From assembly GCA_002390705.1 (NCBI GenBank), contig DGQA01000033.1:11263-37998 (forward strand): a stretch of DNA of 26,736 nt. The letters are read 5' to 3'. Made by a program: the position numbers and the translations under genes. The notes under the pieces are model-generated. The model ran no database searches and had not been told where the DNA came from. It was given only the letters and a program-made list of their open reading frames with translations. This DNA comes from Actinobacteria bacterium UBA4426 (GTDB lineage: Bacteria; Actinomycetota; Actinomycetes; S36-B12). Shown here piece after piece: positions 22,792 to 26,736 of the stretch. Each line of letters starts with the position of its first letter. Within the stretch, counting starts at the first letter, position 1.

Positions 22792-23697
22792 GTGGCTCGG
22801 TCACGGTATGAAAAAGATTCAGGACTTGGCACTCGCATGTTGGGAACCCTTTTTGGCTTAGGGCTTCTCTATGTAATCCTGGCTGGCCTCCTGATCGCGA
22901 TTGGAATCAATGCGATCTTTGTGCTGGTACTTTCCGGCGGATTCCTTTTTGGCCAATGGTGGTTCTCTGACACGCTGTCAATGAAAGCAATGCGCGCGGT
23001 TGAGGTAACGCAGGAGCAAGCACCGTCCGTGCACGCAATCGTTGATCGAATCTGCGCAATGGCGGACTTAAAGAAACCCAGGGTGGGGATTTCAGACAGT
23101 GCGGTGCCGAACGCTTTTGCAACGGGTCGCAGTCCTAGCCGCAGTGTGGTTGTTGTTACGACGGGAATTCTTAAACAACTCGACGAAGAGGAACTTGAGG
23201 CGGTTTTAGCGCACGAACTTTCGCACGTTGCCCATCGTGACGTGACCGTTATGACGATCGCGTCTTTCACTTCGATTCTCGCTGGGTTTATTACTCGAAG
23301 TGCGATGTGGGGATCCATGATGCGAGGGGGTAGGGATCGAAACACCGCGGTGGTGTTCATGGCGGTAATGGCCGTAAGCGCGGTTGTCTATTTCATTTCA
23401 TTTCTTCTGATTCGCGCGCTTTCGCGATACCGCGAGCTCGGGGCAGACCGCGGAGCAGCTTTGTTGACGGGTAAACCAACTGCTCTGGCCAGTGCCTTGG
23501 TCAAGATTAGTGGCGGCATGAATGCAATCCCGGACACGGACTTGCGGTCGATGGAGCCAGTAAGTTCGATTGCTTTCGCCCCAGCATTTAAATGTGGCAA
23601 AGGAATGGGAATGGAAGCAATTTTTGCAACCCACCCACCGTTGGAAGAAAGACTGGAACAGCTCGCAAAAATCTCTGCCCAACTGGGTGAGCGCTAA
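22792..23697 (+). CDS. htpX: HtpX-type membrane zinc metalloprotease (M48)
   Basis: 301 residues from GTG 22792, with a GGAAGGGG about ten bases upstream. Two N-terminal helices (near 18-38 and 40-58), then the zinc site: His141, Glu142 and His145 in HELSH, and the third ligand Glu215 in YRELGAD. Two further helices lie between them (near 153-172 and 185-208). The ending ATHPPLEERLEQL is typical of HtpX. It degrades damaged membrane proteins, which complements PspA. Pairing of PspA with M48 proteases is known in actinobacteria. Confidence 0.95.
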   Translation: MARSRYEKDSGLGTRMLGTLFGLGLLYVILAGLLIAIGINAIFVLVLSGGFLFGQWWFSDTLSMKAMRAVEVTQEQAPSVHAIVDRICAMADLKKPRVGISDSAVPNAFATGRSPSRSVVVVTTGILKQLDEEELEAVLAHELSHVAHRDVTVMTIASFTSILAGFITRSAMWGSMMRGGRDRNTAVVFMAVMAVSAVVYFISFLLIRALSRYRELGADRGAALLTGKPTALASALVKISGGMNAIPDTDLRSMEPVSSIAFAPAFKCGKGMGMEAIFATHPPLEERLEQLAKISAQLGER

Positions 23698-23700
23698 CCG

Positions 23701-24282
23701 GTGGGTTTCCTCGATGTGATCCGCGGTCGCAAGGCGCCCGCCAGGCCACACCTTGACGCCCTATTTGCGCTGCCCTCTGCCGCGATCACTCTGGATGTTG
23801 ACTTGGGCCTCACCCCAACAGGTGTTGGTTCGGTGTGCTTTCGATCGCCAGAAGGAAAAGCATTTTCAGACCTTGAAACGCACGTGCGCGAACTACTCGA
23901 CGCAGATGGTGGCCCTAGAGTCGAAGCAAGTACTGATGAATTCGGATTCGACTGGCTCACGGTGCGAACCGAACCGGCTGATCTGGCAACCGCGGTGACA
24001 GATATTCACGCGGTGAACACCTCTCTGGTCCAGGCTGGCTTTGGTCCGCAACTGCTGTGTTCTGTTTTTCCTTTTACTGATCAAGCTGGCAACACGGTTT
24101 CACTGGTGTATCTCTACAAGAGGGGAACTTTCTACCCGTTTGCACCAAGGGTTCGTGGCCAAGATAAGTCACGCAATAATGTTTTAGAACTACAGATCCG
24201 CGACAAACTTGTCGGAGAACTTCCCGTTGAACTGGACATAGCCCGATGGTTTACTTTGTGGGACGCCCCGGGTGGTACTTAA
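23701..24282 (+). CDS. pspAB: PspA-associated protein PspAB
   Basis: 193-residue soluble protein without membrane segments. It begins MGFLDVIRGRKAPARPHLDALFALPSA, the usual opening of PspAB. Further conserved pieces are GSVCFRSPEGKAF near 42-54, VNTSLVQAGFGPQLLCSVFPF near 105-125, VYLYKRGTFYPFAP near 135-148, and an ending ELPVELDIARWFTLWDAPGG. The GTG start lies three bases after the htpX stop, so the three genes form one unit. Known only as a partner of PspA systems; molecular role undefined. The small PspAA protein often found in such sets is not present. Confidence 0.88.
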   Translation: MGFLDVIRGRKAPARPHLDALFALPSAAITLDVDLGLTPTGVGSVCFRSPEGKAFSDLETHVRELLDADGGPRVEASTDEFGFDWLTVRTEPADLATAVTDIHAVNTSLVQAGFGPQLLCSVFPFTDQAGNTVSLVYLYKRGTFYPFAPRVRGQDKSRNNVLELQIRDKLVGELPVELDIARWFTLWDAPGGT

Positions 24283-24450
24283 AAATCGTAAAAGTTCGTG
24301 CCACATCGAACTGATCCGTTCTCAAATGGTCTATAACAGACAAAAACGAATATTGACCTAAATCGGACTACTTTTTGCATTCGCATGGCAGGTTGAACAA
24401 GAACGAGGAAACTATGCAACGATCATAGCCTTGGTCAAAGAAAGTCGATA

Positions 24451-24467
24451 GCTGACACCGTGTCAGC
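24451..24467. promoter_or_regulatory. 17-bp perfect palindrome before the rhodopsin gene
   Basis: GCTGACAC-C-GTGTCAGC, eight-base arms around one central base, ending five bases before the AAGGAGGA ribosome binding site. It may be an operator, or in RNA a 7-pair hairpin with a three-base loop next to the ribosome binding site. The rest of the 200-bp gap (24283-24484) holds weak promoter candidates: TTGACC at 24353-24358 and TATAAC at 24332-24337. Confidence 0.8.
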
Positions 24468-24472
24468 CAGTT

Positions 24473-24480
24473 AAGGAGGA
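24473..24480 (+). promoter_or_regulatory. Very strong ribosome binding site of the rhodopsin gene
   Basis: AAGGAGGA, nearly full complementarity to the 16S rRNA tail, five bases from the GTG start after GGAGG. It is the strongest such site in the window and fixes the start at 24485. Confidence 0.9.
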
Positions 24481-24484
24481 TCTT

Positions 24485-25327
24485 GTGCCTGGAGTTCTCG
24501 AACTCTCGTTCAATCAATATTCAACTGTGTATAACGCGATATCGTTTGCACTTGCTTCAATGCTCGCCACGTTCGTGTTTTTACTTGTCGTGATGCCCCG
24601 CGTTCTTCCCCGCTACCGTCAAGCGCTTGCTGTTTCGTCAATCGTTTGCCTGATCGCTGCCTACCATTATTGGAGGATTTTCAATTCCTTCACGGAGGCA
24701 TACGTTGCCGAGGGAGCCGGAGAGGCAGCAATGGCTGGCTCAGATCCTACTTACGTACTTGTCAATGGCGAAGGCTTCAACGAAGGCTACCGATACATCG
24801 ACTGGCTCCTTACAGTTCCACTGTTGCTGTTTGAAGCAATTGCAGTACTTGCCTTAGCTCGCATGGTGCGTCGCAGCCTCATGATCAAGCTGATCCCGGC
24901 TGCATTCTTGATGATCGCACTCGGTTACCCAGGTGAAATTTCCACGGACAACATGACTCGCGGAATCTGGGGCTTCCTATCGACCCTTCCATTCCTGTAC
25001 ATCTTGTACGTCTTGTGGACGCAACTCAGCAAGGCCATGGTTACGCAGCCAGGTCAAGTCCGCAAGGACCTCAACGGGCTCCGACTTCTGCTACTGGCAA
25101 CTTGGGGCGTGTACCCGATTGCCTTCCTCTTGCCACAGTTGGGAATCGATGGCGCTGACTCATTTGTCGGTCGCCAACTCGGTTATTCGATCGCCGACGT
25201 ACTGGCGAAGTGCCTCTTCGGTCTGTTGATCTACAAGATTGCTCGCGAAAAGAGCTTTGCAGACGACGAGTCCTTTGCCGCTGCAGAGATCCACGAAGCA
25301 CCTTCTTCGGCAGGAAAGAGCGCTTAG
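24485..25327 (+). CDS. Actinorhodopsin, light-driven proton pump
   Basis: 280-residue seven-helix retinal protein that pumps protons out in light. Key residues, with proteorhodopsin equivalents: His61 (H75), acceptor Asp106 (D97), Thr110 (T101), donor Glu117 (E108), retinal lysine Lys242 (K231). The DTE motif indicates an outward proton pump; Leu114 at the tuning position predicts green absorption. TRGIWGFLST has a glycine (Gly163) where xanthorhodopsin-type pumps keep an opening for a carotenoid antenna. Helices lie near 16-38, 46-66, 103-125, 132-148, 160-182, 198-218 and 228-252. Start is GTG behind a strong AAGGAGGA. A strong terminator makes it monocistronic. No retinal synthesis genes are in the window. 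Confidence 0.96.
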   Translation: MPGVLELSFNQYSTVYNAISFALASMLATFVFLLVVMPRVLPRYRQALAVSSIVCLIAAYHYWRIFNSFTEAYVAEGAGEAAMAGSDPTYVLVNGEGFNEGYRYIDWLLTVPLLLFEAIAVLALARMVRRSLMIKLIPAAFLMIALGYPGEISTDNMTRGIWGFLSTLPFLYILYVLWTQLSKAMVTQPGQVRKDLNGLRLLLLATWGVYPIAFLLPQLGIDGADSFVGRQLGYSIADVLAKCLFGLLIYKIAREKSFADDESFAAAEIHEAPSSAGKSA

Positions 25328-25346
25328 CTCCCATTTTAAACGCACG

Positions 25347-25394
25347 AAATTGTGGCCGCGAGGGGTTCTCTCCTCTCGCGGCCACAATTTTTTT
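25347..25394 (+). terminator. Strong intrinsic terminator of the rhodopsin gene
   Basis: Perfect 16-bp stem AAATTGTGGCCGCGAG (25347-25362) with CTCGCGGCCACAATTT (25375-25390), three further inner pairs including one G-U, a six-base loop, then a run of T to 25394. It separates the rhodopsin transcript from the SOUL gene. Confidence 0.95.
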
Positions 25395-25403
25395 GTTCAG
25401 ACG

Positions 25404-25409
25404 TATGCT
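25404..25409 (+). promoter_or_regulatory. Candidate -10 element for leaderless SOUL gene mRNA
   Basis: TATGCT, six bases before the ATG at 25416. AAGGA directly abuts the ATG, too close to act as a normal ribosome binding site. The promoter sits just after the rhodopsin terminator. Confidence 0.5.
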
Positions 25410-25415
25410 CAAGGA

Positions 25416-25913
25416 ATGACCGAACAGCAGCCGTACACGGTGATTGACAAGATTGGGGGCATCGAGATCCGCGACTACCCGGCGAGTGTCTATGCTCAAT
25501 TAACGCTGGCCGGAGATCCAAACCAGGTCGGTAGCACAGCATTTGGTTCACTCATCGGCTACATTTCTCGCAACAAAATTGCGATGACCGCACCTGTTAT
25601 TCAGGAGCGCAATGCTGCACTATGGGATGTTTCTTTTGTCATGCCGGCTGGACTGAAAGCGGAGGAACTGCCCGAACCTGGCCACGGAAACCTCACCATT
25701 AACAACGTACCAGCGCACCTTGCTGCGGCTACACATTGGTCGGGTAACTGGAAGTACGCCGAAGTAGAAAAACGCGGTGACGCCATGATCACCGAACTTG
25801 CTGACCTTGGCTACCGAGTAAATGGGAAACCGCGGTGGGCACGTTACGACCCACCATGGAAGCCGTGGTTTATGCGACGCAATGAACTAATTATCCCGAT
25901 CGTGACTCAATAG
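25416..25913 (+). CDS. SOUL family heme-binding protein
   Basis: 165 residues from ATG 25416; the open frame extends upstream through the rhodopsin terminator and that part is not coding. It starts PYTVIDKIGGIEIRDYPASVYAQL, the classic SOUL opening (Y.v..k..g.eiR.Y....a). Next come AFGSLIGYISRNKIAMTAPVIQE near 42-64, with the family's KIAMTAPV segment, then VSFVMPAGL near 72-80. ARYDPPWKPWFMRRNELIIPI ends it, as usual. SOUL/HBP proteins bind heme or porphyrins; their role in bacteria is unclear. No signal peptide, so cytoplasmic. It is tail to tail with nadA, 15 bp apart, and follows the rhodopsin gene but has its own predicted promoter. Confidence 0.92.
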   Translation: MTEQQPYTVIDKIGGIEIRDYPASVYAQLTLAGDPNQVGSTAFGSLIGYISRNKIAMTAPVIQERNAALWDVSFVMPAGLKAEELPEPGHGNLTINNVPAHLAAATHWSGNWKYAEVEKRGDAMITELADLGYRVNGKPRWARYDPPWKPWFMRRNELIIPIVTQ

Positions 25914-25928
25914 GTGAAGCAAGCCGAG

Positions 25929-26736
25929 CTAGTCGAGTGTTGGTGTGACCCCTGGCAGGGCGAGCATGCGATCAAGGGCAATCTTCGCCCAATGTGAAGT
26001 CTCCGGATCCACGCTAATTTGATTGACCACATTTCCACTGGCAAGTAACTCAAGTGAATACACCAAGTGCGGCAAATCAATGCGGTTCATGGTCGAGCAG
26101 AAACAGACGGTTTTGTCCAGGTAGGTGATTTTCTGCTCCGGGTGAGCGAGTGCCAGGCGTTTCACCAAATTTAGTTCAGTGCCGATCGCCCACGCCGAGC
26201 CGGCAGGTGCGCCCTCAATGGCAGCAATAATTTTTTCGGTTGAGCCCACCTGATCTGCTTTTTCCACAACTTCGTAGGTGCACTCAGGGTGAACAATCAC
26301 TGTCACTGCGGGAACCTCTGCGCGAACTTGATCCACACACTCAGGCGTAAAACGACCATGGACGCTGCAATGGCCTTTCCACAAAATCATTTTCGCGTTG
26401 CGCAGCTCGTCCACGGTTAAACCACCATTAGGTTTGTTGGGGTTGAACACAACACAGTCATCAAGGCCCAAACCCAACTCGCGCACAGCGGTGTTGCGGC
26501 CTAGGTGTTGGTCGGGCATGAAGAGAACTTTTTCGCCCCGCTCAAATGCCCATTCAAGGCTGCGCTGGGCATTACTTGAGGTGCAGATTGAACCACCGTG
26601 CCTACCCGTGAAGGCTTTGATGGCAGCCGTTGAATTCATGTAGGTAATCGGGACGGTGACACCCGCCACGCTCGCAGATTCAAGGTCAGTCCAACACTGC
26701 TCGACCTGGCTAATCTCGGCCATGTCCGCCATTGAG
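25929..26736 (-). CDS. nadA: Quinolinate synthase NadA, 5' end beyond the window
   Basis: Condenses iminoaspartate with dihydroxyacetone phosphate to quinolinate in NAD synthesis, using a [4Fe-4S] cluster. About 269 codons are visible. The sequence around 26720-26736 reads S-MADMAEI, which in NadA is internal (CSMADM), so the ATG at 26732 is not the start and the gene continues past the right edge. Visible are TYMNSTAAIKAF near the start, FMPDQHLGRNTA, WKGHCSVHGRFTPE with a cluster cysteine, HPECTYEVVEKAD, IGTELNLVKRLA and KTVCFCSTMNRIDLPHL with the next cluster cysteine. The C-terminus SHWAKIALDRMLAL is normal. Confidence 0.96.
   Translation of the reverse strand, partial: SMADMAEISQVEQCWTDLESASVAGVTVPITYMNSTAAIKAFTGRHGGSICTSSNAQRSLEWAFERGEKVLFMPDQHLGRNTAVRELGLGLDDCVVFNPNKPNGGLTVDELRNAKMILWKGHCSVHGRFTPECVDQVRAEVPAVTVIVHPECTYEVVEKADQVGSTEKIIAAIEGAPAGSAWAIGTELNLVKRLALAHPEQKITYLDKTVCFCSTMNRIDLPHLVYSLELLASGNVVNQISVDPETSHWAKIALDRMLALPGVTPTLD

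Noticed and set aside
25239..25415. Upstream extension of the SOUL frame into the rhodopsin gene
   Set aside because: It would be translated through the rhodopsin 3' end and its terminator hairpin; the family start is at 25416.
1..26736. CRISPR array, prophage, insertion sequence or tRNA
   Set aside because: No regularly spaced repeats, transposase, integrase or tRNA-like sequence was noticed on reading; the short tandem repeats at 3039 and 9007 have no spacers.

Overview
This is a 26.7 kb chromosomal window from an actinobacterium (Actinomycetota). The evidence is the gene content and order: glnA1, DUF4191, lipA, lipB, a TIGR01777 epimerase, the lipoyl E2, pepA, gcvT and a cobT relative follow the order I recall from mycobacteria and streptomycetes. 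PspAB, DUF3043 and an SCO2322-type protein are typically actinobacterial. Base composition is only moderately GC-rich. Several genes seem to start on leaderless mRNAs, and there is a green-type actinorhodopsin gene, so a small-genome aquatic (probably freshwater) lineage is likely. I cannot place it to genus. No rRNA, tRNA, insertion sequence, CRISPR array or prophage was seen.

Layout. (1) 1-822: the 5' two thirds of glnA on the minus strand, cut by the window edge. (2) 946-3007: a plus-strand ABC-2 exporter pair plus an RDD membrane protein, with overlapping start and stop codons. (3) 3070-12684, minus strand: a nearly continuous lipoate and 2-oxoacid dehydrogenase cluster, in transcription order pepA, lpd, E2 (sucB/dlaT), TIGR01777 epimerase, FAD oxidoreductase, lipB, lipA, MOSC protein, DUF4191. 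It makes the lipoyl cofactor and two enzymes that use it. gcvT, whose reaction needs a lipoylated carrier protein, diverges from pepA through a 23-bp gap that holds two overlapping -10 elements.

(4) 13795-20071, minus strand: the most interesting part. A promoter and a compact cobalamin riboswitch with an intrinsic terminator precede six tightly packed genes: a secreted alpha/alpha-toroid (prenyltransferase-repeat) protein, a secreted and membrane-anchored SCO2322-type protein, an ECF T component, a fused double ATPase, an ECF S component, and a short CobT relative that has lost the family's catalytic motifs. The riboswitch strongly suggests uptake of a corrinoid. The two exported proteins resemble, by fold class and logic, a bacterial counterpart of the intrinsic factor/transcobalamin capture system; that part is inference.

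(5) 20099-21936, minus strand: a small conserved actinobacterial protein, an aldo/keto reductase and a DUF3043 membrane protein. (6) 22046-24282, plus strand: pspA, an HtpX-type protease and pspAB, an envelope-stress set behind a perfect inverted repeat. (7) 24485-25327: an actinorhodopsin with a very strong ribosome binding site, a 17-bp perfect palindrome just upstream of it, and a strong terminator. (8) 25416-25913: a SOUL heme-binding protein, then the 3' part of nadA on the minus strand, running off the right edge.
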